NCBI GenBank assembly: GCA_009594995.1
Contig: VOPR01000019.1
Span: 1-51,019 of the forward strand
Direction: 5' to 3'
Source of the DNA: Nitrospira sp.
GTDB taxonomy: Bacteria > Nitrospirota > Nitrospiria > Nitrospirales > Nitrospiraceae
Length of the DNA: 51,019 nt
Of this stretch, positions 41,417 through 48,727 are shown piece after piece. A model generated the notes under the pieces. It worked only from the letters and a program-made list of their open reading frames with translations. It was not told the origin of the DNA and made no database searches. How positions within the stretch are numbered: position 1 is the stretch's first letter; every line of letters starts with the position of its first letter. The translations under genes were made by a program, and so were the position numbers.

Positions 41417-41490
41417 AAAATTACTCGTTCGGTGAATCGCTGGTTTCCCAATATGGTTCGGTTCCATGCAAGCGTGAACTATCGAACGCC

Positions 41491-42288
41491 TCACATGTAG
41501 CCCTTCTTGCGGAGCATTTCCATGCCGCGTCCCGCGTCCTGTGCGCGGCCGGCCCGTTCCGCCACGTTGCTTCCGCGCAGCTCGACAATGATTTCATCCA
41601 CGGTCTTCGCCGTAGACTTGATGGGTGTGGTGCAGGGGGCACAGCCCAGGCTGCGATAACGTGTGCCGTCTCCCCGATCGAGGTAGAGGTCCATGAAGGG
41701 AATATTCTCGTGTTTGATGTATTCCCAGATATTGATCTCGGTCCAATCAAGGAGCGGGTGAATCCGGATATGCGTGCCGGGAGGAAAGGTAGTCTTGAAC
41801 TGATCCCACAACTCCGGCGGCTGATCACGAAAATCCCAATCGCCGTGCTTGTCGCGCGGAGAAAAGTATCGTTCCTTCGCCCTGGTGCTATCCTCGTCCG
41901 CGCGAACACCGAGGATGATGCCGGTGTAGCCCTTTTCCTCGACGAGATTTTTCATGGCATTCGTCTTCAAAGCGGTACAGCAGACATCCCGCCCCAACGT
42001 GTGATTCATGCCGGCGGCCAAGGCCTCCTTGTTCTGCCCTACCACCAGATTCAACCGCCACTCACGGGCGATCCGGTCACGATATTCGATCATGGCCGGG
42101 ATTTTGTAGCTTGTATCCACGTGCAGTAAGGGAAAGGGGACATGCCCAAAGAAAGCCTTGCGAGCCAGCCACAACAAAACCGTCGAATCCTTCCCCATCG
42201 ACCAGAGCATGGCGAGGTGATTGAAATGCTTATAGGCTTCGCGAAGGATGTAGACACTTTGGTCTTCAAGTTGACGCAAATGTTTCAT
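41491..42288 (-). CDS. cysD: Sulfate adenylyltransferase subunit 2
   Basis: The PP-loop ATPase subunit of ATP sulfurylase, which forms APS from sulfate and ATP. The 265 aa chain has the PP-loop [37 protein letters not shown], the arginine-rich [20 protein letters not shown], and [12 protein letters not shown], then [14 protein letters not shown]. The CysD/N arrangement with GTPase activation is typical. It starts 17 bp after the TrpD2-like gene and directly precedes cysNC. The ATG at 42288 begins the conserved [18 protein letters not shown]. Confidence 0.96.
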   Translation of the reverse strand: MKHLRQLEDQSVYILREAYKHFNHLAMLWSMGKDSTVLLWLARKAFFGHVPFPLLHVDTSYKIPAMIEYRDRIAREWRLNLVVGQNKEALAAGMNHTLGRDVCCTALKTNAMKNLVEEKGYTGIILGVRADEDSTRAKERYFSPRDKHGDWDFRDQPPELWDQFKTTFPPGTHIRIHPLLDWTEINIWEYIKHENIPFMDLYLDRGDGTRYRSLGCAPCTTPIKSTAKTVDEIIVELRGSNVAERAGRAQDAGRGMEMLRKKGYM

Positions 42289-42305
42289 GATTCACACTCT
42301 TGTAT

Positions 42306-43373
42306 TTATGCGGACAGGCCGACCTTCGGCCCCGCTCCGGTTTCCGACCTTACACCTGCACTCAGCTCGGCTAATTTGGCCTTAGCCTGCCCGGACTCAA
42401 GCGCACTGCGGGCTGCCGCTAGATTCCCGGTGATTGACGTACCCTTGCCGGCCGCGTACAGCAACATGGCCGCGTTGAGGAGCACCCAATCCCGCTGCCC
42501 GCCCTGAATCTCGTTCGCCACCAGCCGCTTGATCAGATCGGCCTCCCGTTCACGCTGCTCGACCGGGAATCCGGCCATCTCGCGGAAGGTCGCCATCGCC
42601 AGCCCGGCATCCTTCGGCTGAAAGGTAAATGGCGTGATACGTTCGTCCTTAAGCTCCAAGAGGCGCGTTGAATTGCCGATGGACAGTTCCGGGTCGCCTT
42701 CGACGCCGCGAATCACCAATGCGCGCGGACAGCTCAACATGCGCAAGGCTTCAATCGTCTTTTCGAAATAGGGCGGATGGGACAAGCCGATCACCTGCGA
42801 GGTGGCACGGGCCGGATTGAGCATTCTCGCCACCGGGTGGAAGAAATTGCGCACGCCCAATTCCTGCCGCATTTCGAGAAACCGGCTCACGGGCGGGTGA
42901 TAGAGCGCCAGATCCAGATACGCGAATCCCTTCTTTTCCAACTCAGGCCCGACCAGCTTGGCGGTCTGATCGACTGGAATGCCCAGGAGCTTCAAGACTG
43001 ACGAGACGCCACGACGATCCGGCGGTCCATCCACGCCATGGAGCAGCACCACCGCGCCGGCAGCCGCCGCAATAATCGCGGCAGGCACAATGGCGTGAAA
43101 GGTTTCCCTCTTTCCCGCATAGACGGGGACGTCCACCACGCCAAGCCCGGACCGGACCGGAACCGGCGGAACATATTGCCTCGCAGTAGCCGTGAAGGCG
43201 GCCAGTTCCGTCACCGATTCCGATTTAAAGCGCATCGCGATGAGGAACGCCCCGATCTGGGCTGGCGTGGCGGTCCCTTCGATCATCAGGCGCATGGCCT
43301 GCTTGGCTTCTTCCCACGTGAGATCCTTGGACGTCTTTTGACCTTTAGCGACTTTGGCGAGCAGATGTTGCAT
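42306..43373 (-). CDS. Anthranilate phosphoribosyltransferase-like protein (TrpD2/YbiB type)
   Basis: A 355 aa homologue of nucleoside phosphorylase III-type transferases. The N-terminal helical domain reads DLTWEEAKQAMRLMIEGTAT, PAQIGAFLIAMRFKSESVTE. The PRPP-binding signature of TrpD, GTGGD, is replaced by VYAGKR (about 108-113), and the usual NHGNRS motif is not evident (VLLHGVDGPPDRRGVSSV instead). VRNFFHPVARMLNPA parallels the TrpD LGIRTIFN...LLNPA. Loss of PRPP-site residues matches TrpD2/YbiB proteins, which bind nucleic acid, rather than a tryptophan enzyme. No other trp gene is near. It sits in the middle of the sulfate-assimilation operon, which is unexplained. Confidence 0.8.
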   Translation of the reverse strand: MQHLLAKVAKGQKTSKDLTWEEAKQAMRLMIEGTATPAQIGAFLIAMRFKSESVTELAAFTATARQYVPPVPVRSGLGVVDVPVYAGKRETFHAIVPAAIIAAAAGAVVLLHGVDGPPDRRGVSSVLKLLGIPVDQTAKLVGPELEKKGFAYLDLALYHPPVSRFLEMRQELGVRNFFHPVARMLNPARATSQVIGLSHPPYFEKTIEALRMLSCPRALVIRGVEGDPELSIGNSTRLLELKDERITPFTFQPKDAGLAMATFREMAGFPVEQREREADLIKRLVANEIQGGQRDWVLLNAAMLLYAAGKGTSITGNLAAARSALESGQAKAKLAELSAGVRSETGAGPKVGLSA

Positions 43374-43414
43374 GTGATGGTAGTAACCTTGTCTGGTTCA
43401 GGGTGACGATGATG

Positions 43415-44143
43415 TTATTTGTGCAGTCCGCACTCGGTCTTGCCGAAATTCTTCCACCGACCGGAACGCGGATCGTCTCCCGGAAGGACAGGCGCTGTGC
43501 AGTGTGTACAGCCGATGCTGGGGTAGTTGCGGTCATGCAATACGTTGTACGGGACTTCGTGGAGCTGGATATACATCCAGACCTGCTCACTGGTCCACCG
43601 GACCAGCGGGTTCACTTTGACCAGGTTGAATTTCTTGTCCCATTCGACCAACCCGGCATTGGCTCTGGTCGGAGCCTGATCCCGCCTGATTCCGGTGATC
43701 CAGGCATCGTAGCGGCCGAGAATCCGCGTCAGCGGCTCGATTTTTCTGAGTTCGCAGCACTGATCGGGCTTCGTCGCCCAGAGAGCCGCGCCGTGCTGGG
43801 CAGCCTGCTGCTCCGGCGTCAACAGCGACTTCATCTGAATGACCTGGGCAGGCTTCAACCCATACCGCGCGACAATGCGATCCCGCACGTCGAACGTTTC
43901 CGGAAACAAAAAATCGGTATCGAGATAGAAGAGCGGCGCTTCCGGATCGATCCGATGCACCATATCGACCAACGCCACATCTTCCGCCCCGAAACTGCAG
44001 GCCAGCACGATGCGTTGCCGGTAGGTCTTCAGCGCGTATTCCAAGAGGTCCCATGGCTGCTTGGTTTCGAATGAGTCGCTGAGCGCCTTCAACTCCTCAT
44101 CCGATGGACGACCGACAGGCGTGATATGTGTATTCGATTCCAC
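43415..44143 (-). CDS. cysH: Phosphoadenosine/adenosine phosphosulfate reductase, probable APS reductase
   Basis: Reduces an adenylylated sulfate to sulfite with thioredoxin. The 242 aa chain has the PP-loop-like SFGAEDVALVDMVH, FYLDTDFLFPETFD, and ITGIRRDQAPTRA. Two cysteine pairs, Cys129-Cys130 (DQCCELRK) and Cys212/Cys215 (GCTHCTAP), are those that bind a [4Fe-4S] cluster in APS reductases and are absent from PAPS-only enzymes. The catalytic Cys238 lies in the C-terminal ECGLH. The GTG at 44143 has GGGAG 6 nt upstream and lies 12 bp after the sulfite reductase stop. With the weak CysC domain in this operon, direct APS reduction is favoured. Confidence 0.93.
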   Translation of the reverse strand: MESNTHITPVGRPSDEELKALSDSFETKQPWDLLEYALKTYRQRIVLACSFGAEDVALVDMVHRIDPEAPLFYLDTDFLFPETFDVRDRIVARYGLKPAQVIQMKSLLTPEQQAAQHGAALWATKPDQCCELRKIEPLTRILGRYDAWITGIRRDQAPTRANAGLVEWDKKFNLVKVNPLVRWTSEQVWMYIQLHEVPYNVLHDRNYPSIGCTHCTAPVLPGDDPRSGRWKNFGKTECGLHK

Positions 44144-44154
44144 CAGTCGCTCCC

Positions 44155-46632
44155 TTACCCCTCGACCTTTTCCACGAGAATTTTGAAGTGTTTGGCCTCG
44201 GGTTCCAAGGGTCCTTCTTCGAGGATCTTGTGCCCGTCGTTCCGTAAACTCATCGGCACATTCCTGATGGGTTCTCCGGCATCCAGCCATACTTCAAGCT
44301 GCTCGCCGTTGTCCATCATCTCCAGCTTCAATTTGGTCTTCACGTAGTTCATCGGGCAGGCCACGCCGCGCAAGTCATAGACAGGCGCCTGCGCCGCGGC
44401 AACGGGCGCGGGAGGAGCCGCAGCAGAAGCCGGAGACGGCACGGCTTCTTCTTTCACCTGCGCCAGCTTCAGATCCTTGCCCATTTGTTCGGTGGCGGCC
44501 CGGCAGACTGCGAGAAACCGCTTGGCGAAGGCCATTTTCTCGTTCGCCGCCTCGGCGGTCGCATCCTTTGATCCCAGATCACCGACTTGCGCACCAAGAT
44601 TCTTGTATGTCGTCGGGACGATGCCCTTGCTCGCCAACCTCGCATCGAACTCCTGGAACGTCTCGGCATCGGTCGCGGGATCCAACCCTTCGGTTACCAG
44701 CAAACCCTTCGCCGCCGCCAGCACCGCACGATACGATTTATTCACCGACAGAGCATGCTGATGTTTCTCGACGAGCAATTTCGCCTGGTAGAGCTCCTGA
44801 TCGGCCTCCAACATGCGGTCGTCGATCATTTCCAAGGCTCCGCCCGCACACTCGCCGGGGCCCAAATCCTCCAGCACAAATTCCGCTTCACCTTCCCAAT
44901 CGTAATAGTAGGTCGGATCCTGCTCGTAGGGCGGCACAATGGTATAGGGAATAAGCTCGTCCTTCAGGACATTTTTCCCGACCCGTCCGATGAACGATTG
45001 CAGGCTTTCGCCGGCCTTCCGATCGCGGCGATAGACGTCCACCAGGTGGCGCACGGCCGCCGGAACACTTTTCGCGGGCAGCTTGACTGCAAGCTGTCCG
45101 ATTTTCGGCGTGCCGTCCACATGTCCGCCGAGGTGCAGCTCATAATGGGGCGCAGTATGTTCGCCGAGCCGTTTACCGACTCCGTGCAGCCCGATCGTCG
45201 CGATATGGTGCTGCGCGCAGGAATTATGGCACCCGCTGATCTTGACGCTCACATCGCGAAGATCTTCAGGCACCTGGCCGGCAGGAAATACCTCCGCCAG
45301 CGCACGGGCCATACCCTTGGACGATGTGATTCCCAAGCCGCATGTGTCCGTACCGGGGCAGGCGATAATGTCCTCGACCAGCTCAGCGCCGGGATCGCCC
45401 AGGCTATGCGCGACGAGTTCCTCATGAAACGCGCTTAAACGCTCCTCCTGAATCCACCGGATGATCACGTTTTGATTGATCGTGGTGCGGATGTTGCCAT
45501 TGGAATAGCGTTCGGCCAAGTCGGCCACCACCCACATTTGCTCGCCCGTCAGATCGCCCATGGGCAACTTAATCGCCGCTGCGGCAAATCCAGGCTGCCG
45601 TTGGGGAACCACGTTCGTCCGTTTCCACGCTTCGAATGCAGACTCGGCACCGTTGCGCGAGGCCATACCGTTGCCGTTGCCATTGGTGACGCTCGAGGCT
45701 TTCATCGGCATCAACAACGGCGGCGTATCGGCATACTCCAGCAACTTGATCGGTTCATGAGTGGGTACCGCATACCCCATCGCCGCATAGGCCGCTTCCC
45801 ACCGGCGCTTGAATTCGTCGAACCCGAGTTTCTCGATGACGAACTTCATGCGGGCCTTGTTGCGATTCTTGCGGTTTCCGAGGGTATCGAACACCTTGAT
45901 CACCGCTTCGATGGTCGGCAACAGTTCGTCCATCGGCGTAAATTCTCTGAGCACTTGAGCCATGCGGGGGGTCGATCCCAATCCGCCGCCCGCCACCATC
46001 CGGAACCCAATAGTTCCGTCCGCCCGCTTTGCCGCCAGCAAACCGATGTCGTGAATGGGCGTGAGCGCACAATCCTGCCGGCAGCCCGAGAGCGCAATCT
46101 TGAACTTCCGTGGGAGGCTCTGGTTCAGTGGATTGCGCAAGAGATGATAGGCGACTGTCTTCGCATAGGGTGTGACATCAAACACTTCGCCCTGGCACAC
46201 GCCTGCTAAATGGCAGGCCGTCACGTTGCGAACCGTGTTGGCACAGGCCTCTCGTGTGGTCAACCCTACAGAGGCCAGTTGGCGCATCATCTCGGGGACA
46301 TGCTTGAGCTCAACGAAGTGCAATTGAATGTCCTGACGGGTGGTCACATGCCCCACACCCGTGGCGAACTGATCGGCCAGTTCGGCAACCCGGCGTAATT
46401 GGTTGGCCGTCAACCCGCCGAATGGGATTTTGATGCGGAACATCTGCACTCCGGGTTGCCGCTGGCCATAGATCCCGTATTGCAGACGGAACGGCTTGAA
46501 GATGTCGGTGGAGAGATCACCTGCGAGAACGCGCTGAGCTTCAGCTTCAAATGTTTCGATCTCTTCGACTATATTTGCCGGAATGGGCTCTGTTTTGATC
46601 GCTGGACGGAGAGCCACTGTATGTGGAGTCAT
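44155..46632 (-). CDS. Ferredoxin-type sulfite/nitrite reductase fused to a TusA-like domain
   Basis: An 825 aa protein. The first 550 residues are the duplicated siroheme reductase of the NirA/SIR type, acting on sulfite to give sulfide in this context. The second half has the cluster motif CPGTDTC (425-431) and GCHNSC (467-472). Unusually, the first half also carries CHLAGVC (140-146) and GCRQDC (183-188), a second full Cx5C/Cx3C set. A helical region (about 585-720) follows. After an Ala/Pro linker the C-terminus (751-825) has YDLRGVACPMNYVKTKLKLE, matching TusA/SirA, with Cys759. The TusA domain may accept sulfur or orient substrate. GAGG lies 8 nt before ATG 46632. Confidence 0.88.
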   Translation of the reverse strand: MTPHTVALRPAIKTEPIPANIVEEIETFEAEAQRVLAGDLSTDIFKPFRLQYGIYGQRQPGVQMFRIKIPFGGLTANQLRRVAELADQFATGVGHVTTRQDIQLHFVELKHVPEMMRQLASVGLTTREACANTVRNVTACHLAGVCQGEVFDVTPYAKTVAYHLLRNPLNQSLPRKFKIALSGCRQDCALTPIHDIGLLAAKRADGTIGFRMVAGGGLGSTPRMAQVLREFTPMDELLPTIEAVIKVFDTLGNRKNRNKARMKFVIEKLGFDEFKRRWEAAYAAMGYAVPTHEPIKLLEYADTPPLLMPMKASSVTNGNGNGMASRNGAESAFEAWKRTNVVPQRQPGFAAAAIKLPMGDLTGEQMWVVADLAERYSNGNIRTTINQNVIIRWIQEERLSAFHEELVAHSLGDPGAELVEDIIACPGTDTCGLGITSSKGMARALAEVFPAGQVPEDLRDVSVKISGCHNSCAQHHIATIGLHGVGKRLGEHTAPHYELHLGGHVDGTPKIGQLAVKLPAKSVPAAVRHLVDVYRRDRKAGESLQSFIGRVGKNVLKDELIPYTIVPPYEQDPTYYYDWEGEAEFVLEDLGPGECAGGALEMIDDRMLEADQELYQAKLLVEKHQHALSVNKSYRAVLAAAKGLLVTEGLDPATDAETFQEFDARLASKGIVPTTYKNLGAQVGDLGSKDATAEAANEKMAFAKRFLAVCRAATEQMGKDLKLAQVKEEAVPSPASAAAPPAPVAAAQAPVYDLRGVACPMNYVKTKLKLEMMDNGEQLEVWLDAGEPIRNVPMSLRNDGHKILEEGPLEPEAKHFKILVEKVEG

Positions 46633-46685
46633 TATGACGACCTCGTCTGTTGGAGAGTAATGTGCCTACTCATGCTCAGGCTGCT

Positions 46686-47138
46686 TCAAATGTGGTACAT
46701 CAACGTGTGTTGCTCGTCGAGAGCCCGTTGACGCTTGGCCAACTCCTCGACCGTGACTTCCGAAAGCACGCTTAATTCGGCCCGTTTCACACGATCCCAG
46801 ATATGCGCGAGCAGAGCCTCCTGCTTCGACCCTCGCGAAGAAGCAGCTTTCGGACCGGCTTCTCCATTCGTGGTGAGCAGCGGGCCTTCTAAGGCGTCGA
46901 GAATATCGGCCACCGAGAGCTCCGACGGTTTTCGACTCAGGACATATCCGCCCTGTGCTCCACGCTGACTGGTCACCACTCCCGCCTTTTTCATGGCATG
47001 GAGCACCTGTTCTAAGAACCGGGCCGGAATAGCCTGACGCTTGGCAATCGATTTGGCACAAACCGGGTGCTCGGCGTGATGGAGCGCAAGGTCCACGGCG
47101 GCAATGATCCCGTAGGTGGCTCTGAGGCTAACCTTCAT
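46686..47138 (-). CDS. Rrf2-family transcriptional regulator
   Basis: A 150 aa winged-helix regulator. It begins MKVSLRATYGIIAAVDLALH and contains the HTH SIAKRQAIPARFLEQVLHAM, then the wing KAGVVTSQRGAQGGYVLSR and the family helix ADILDALEGPL. The cluster-binding Cys triad of IscR is absent (a single Cys at 27), so it is more like CymR, which regulates sulfur metabolism. An Ala/Gly/Lys loop (about 92-108) is not typical. It is the first gene of the sulfate-assimilation cluster; the reductase gene follows 53 bp downstream, so it probably controls that operon and itself. Confidence 0.88.
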   Translation of the reverse strand: MKVSLRATYGIIAAVDLALHHAEHPVCAKSIAKRQAIPARFLEQVLHAMKKAGVVTSQRGAQGGYVLSRKPSELSVADILDALEGPLLTTNGEAGPKAASSRGSKQEALLAHIWDRVKRAELSVLSEVTVEELAKRQRALDEQHTLMYHI

Positions 47139-47169
47139 TTGCGACTATTCCGATGGGGATTCATGATCG

Positions 47170-47199
47170 TCTATACCTTGCTCGCGACTTTCCTGTCAA
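47170..47199 (-). promoter_or_regulatory. Promoter of rrf2 and the sulfate-assimilation operon
   Basis: On the minus strand a perfect -35 TTGACA (47199-47194) and an 18-nt spacer lead to TATAGA (47175-47170, 4/6). Transcription would start near 47163, 25 nt before the rrf2 ATG. A regulator binding site would be expected over or next to the -10, where ATGATCGTCTATA lies. Confidence 0.68.
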
Positions 47200-47417
47200 G
47201 TGCGCCCCCTGCCCGCGCTACCTCCTTATACCAGCTGCTCCTGCCTCCCAGTGCCGGCCCGACCATGTCGACGGCATGCTGGGAGCGGCACAGATGACCC
47301 ATATCATCTGCCTTCACGCTTCACTCAGACTCGGCCATGCCGGAGAAAATACTATAGCGGAGCAGCATGGCTGATTCGCCTGGAGGATCACGTCCGATCG
47401 CGTCACGTTTTTCGTCA

Positions 47418-47446
47418 TTGACATCATCTAGGGCCTGAGCAATAAT
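47418..47446 (+). promoter_or_regulatory. Promoter of the Fis-like gene
   Basis: A perfect -35 TTGACA (47418-47423), a 17-nt spacer, and AATAAT (47441-47446, 5/6). Transcription would begin near 47453, about 20 nt before the ATG. Confidence 0.7.
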
Positions 47447-47473
47447 CCCGCCCTCTTCTTCCTCGGTACCCTC

Positions 47474-48058
47474 ATGACACTGCGTTCATCGACATTTAAT
47501 ATTCTGTTGCTCAGTACGGACAGCGAGATCCAGGCACACTACAAGAATCTTTTCGGTGAGCAGGCGATCACCATCGGCCGCGAGGGCCAATCGCTACCGA
47601 AAGACCTGGCGACGCGTGGCTACGATGCCGTCATCGTCGAATCGAAGCTGGCTGCGGCAGCAGACCTGAGCAAACTCCTCGCGGGGATCGATCCTTCACG
47701 GACACTTCTCCTCGTGGGGTCTCGCACCGTACTGAAACGCACCGCATCCTTACTGCAGGCGCCGAAAACCCCCAAGGTCGACGCGGCCCTCTCCAATGGA
47801 AAAGGGCAATCGCTGTGCTTGGACTCCTATCTCGAACACAAAGTCGGTGATTTCGTCAAAGGCATGCGAAACGGCTCAGGGAAAAATCTCCATCCGATGC
47901 TGATTGCCGCGGTCGAACGTCCGCTGATTCTTCTGACCTTGCGGGAAACCAAGGGCAACCAGATCCAAGCTGCAGAGTTGCTCGGGCTGAATCGGAACAC
48001 GCTGAGAAAAAAAATTCTCGATCTGGACATTCCCGTCAAGCGCGCCAGGGCAAGCTAG
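47474..48058 (+). CDS. Fis-type DNA-binding protein with degenerate receiver-like N-terminus
   Basis: A 194 aa regulator. The C-terminal part (about 140-190: MLIAAVERPLILLTLRETKG, then QIQAAELLGLNRNTLRKKI) is a Fis/NtrC-type helix-turn-helix. The first 80 residues (FNILLLSTDSEIQAHYKNLF, ATRGYDAVIVESKLAAAADL, TLLLVGSRTVL) have the beta/alpha rhythm of a response-regulator receiver, but the acidic pocket and phosphorylatable Asp are not obvious, as in pseudo-receivers. A strong promoter lies 20 nt before the start, but no ribosome site is seen before ATG 47474. Targets unknown. Confidence 0.72.
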   Translation: MTLRSSTFNILLLSTDSEIQAHYKNLFGEQAITIGREGQSLPKDLATRGYDAVIVESKLAAAADLSKLLAGIDPSRTLLLVGSRTVLKRTASLLQAPKTPKVDAALSNGKGQSLCLDSYLEHKVGDFVKGMRNGSGKNLHPMLIAAVERPLILLTLRETKGNQIQAAELLGLNRNTLRKKILDLDIPVKRARAS

Positions 48059-48157
48059 GCTTCTCGCGACTGAGACTCTCTGCACCTCACCGGAGGCGTA
48101 CACGAATACGCCGATACATCACGTCCACAGGTCGCCAACCACCAACGGAGGGAAGCC

Positions 48158-48430
48158 ATGACCAAGGAAGAGTTGATTGCCAAAATGGCCAACAGCGCCG
48201 GTATCACCAAGGTCGCCGCGACGGTTGCGCTCGAAGCCTTCACCGGAGCCGTCACCACATCGCTCAAGAAGGGCAAGCGCGTGACACTGGTTAACTTCGG
48301 CACGTTTACGATTTCGAAGCGAAAGGCCAGAATGGGGCGCAATCCGCGGACCGGCGAAGCCTTAAAGATTCCGGCCGCCCGCATTCCCAAATTCTCGGCC
48401 GGCAAGGAACTGAAAGCGGCGGTCAAGTAG
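48158..48430 (+). CDS. HU-family DNA-binding protein
   Basis: A 90 aa nucleoid protein. It has MTKEELIAKMANSAGITKVA, AFTGAVTTSLKKGKRVTLVN, and the arm GTFTISKRKARMGRNPRTG, then IPAARIPKFSAGKELKAAV, the HU pattern. CGGAGG lies 6 nt before ATG 48158. It is distinct from the HU/IHF-like protein at 23661-23939. Gene 100 bp after the Fis-like gene, own leader; no clear promoter seen. Confidence 0.93.
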   Translation: MTKEELIAKMANSAGITKVAATVALEAFTGAVTTSLKKGKRVTLVNFGTFTISKRKARMGRNPRTGEALKIPAARIPKFSAGKELKAAVK

Positions 48431-48524
48431 TCCGTCACCTTCCAAGCCTGGACTTTGCGCCGAAACTCGGCGGTGATTCCAGGGCAAGGTCACAGAGAAA
48501 AGCCTGTTTTGCCGGTGGGTTTCC

Positions 48525-48554
48525 TTGACACCTTTGGCAAGGCTGTATTAGCAT
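48525..48554 (+). promoter_or_regulatory. Promoter of tRNA-Val (and perhaps thrS-infC)
   Basis: TTGACA (48525-48530, perfect), 18-nt spacer, TAGCAT (48549-48554, 4/6). The start would be near 48561, just before the tRNA at 48566. Confidence 0.6.
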
Positions 48555-48565
48555 CGCCGATCGAT

Positions 48566-48640
48566 AGGCGCGTAGCTCAGGGGGAGAGCGCTACCTTGAC
48601 ACGGTAGAGGTCGACGGTTCAAGACCGTCCGCGCCTACCA
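48566..48640 (+). tRNA. tRNA-Val, anticodon GAC
   Basis: Acceptor stem AGGCGCG with CGCGCCT, D-arm GTAGCTCAGGGGGAGAGC, anticodon stem CTACC/GGTAG with loop TTGACAC (anticodon GAC), T-arm GACGGTTCAAGACCGTC, and encoded CCA at 48638-48640. It reads GUC and GUU. It lies 88 bp before the thrS start on the same strand and may be processed from a joint transcript. Confidence 0.95.
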
Positions 48641-48727
48641 TTTTTGTTCGCTCAAAAGGTTCGTGCCCCGACTACCGGCAGCATGGTGGTCGGCACGGCG
48701 TTGTATTTTTTGGCAGGATTGACCGGA

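Larger units (their letters stand above)
47139..47473. other. Intergenic region between rrf2 and the Fis-like gene
   Basis: About 335 bp between divergent genes. It holds two near-consensus promoters, one for each direction (47170-47199 minus and 47418-47446 plus), and no supported gene. The short frames here lack ribosome sites. Confidence 0.55.

Noticed and set aside
42306..43373. Tryptophan biosynthesis gene trpD
   Set aside because: The PRPP-binding GTGGD motif is lost and no trp genes are adjacent; a TrpD2-like protein fits better.
48644..48727. Upstream TTG start for thrS right after tRNA-Val
   Set aside because: The extra 28 residues are not part of the TGS domain, have no ribosome site and begin 4 bp after the tRNA end; GTG 48728 is better.
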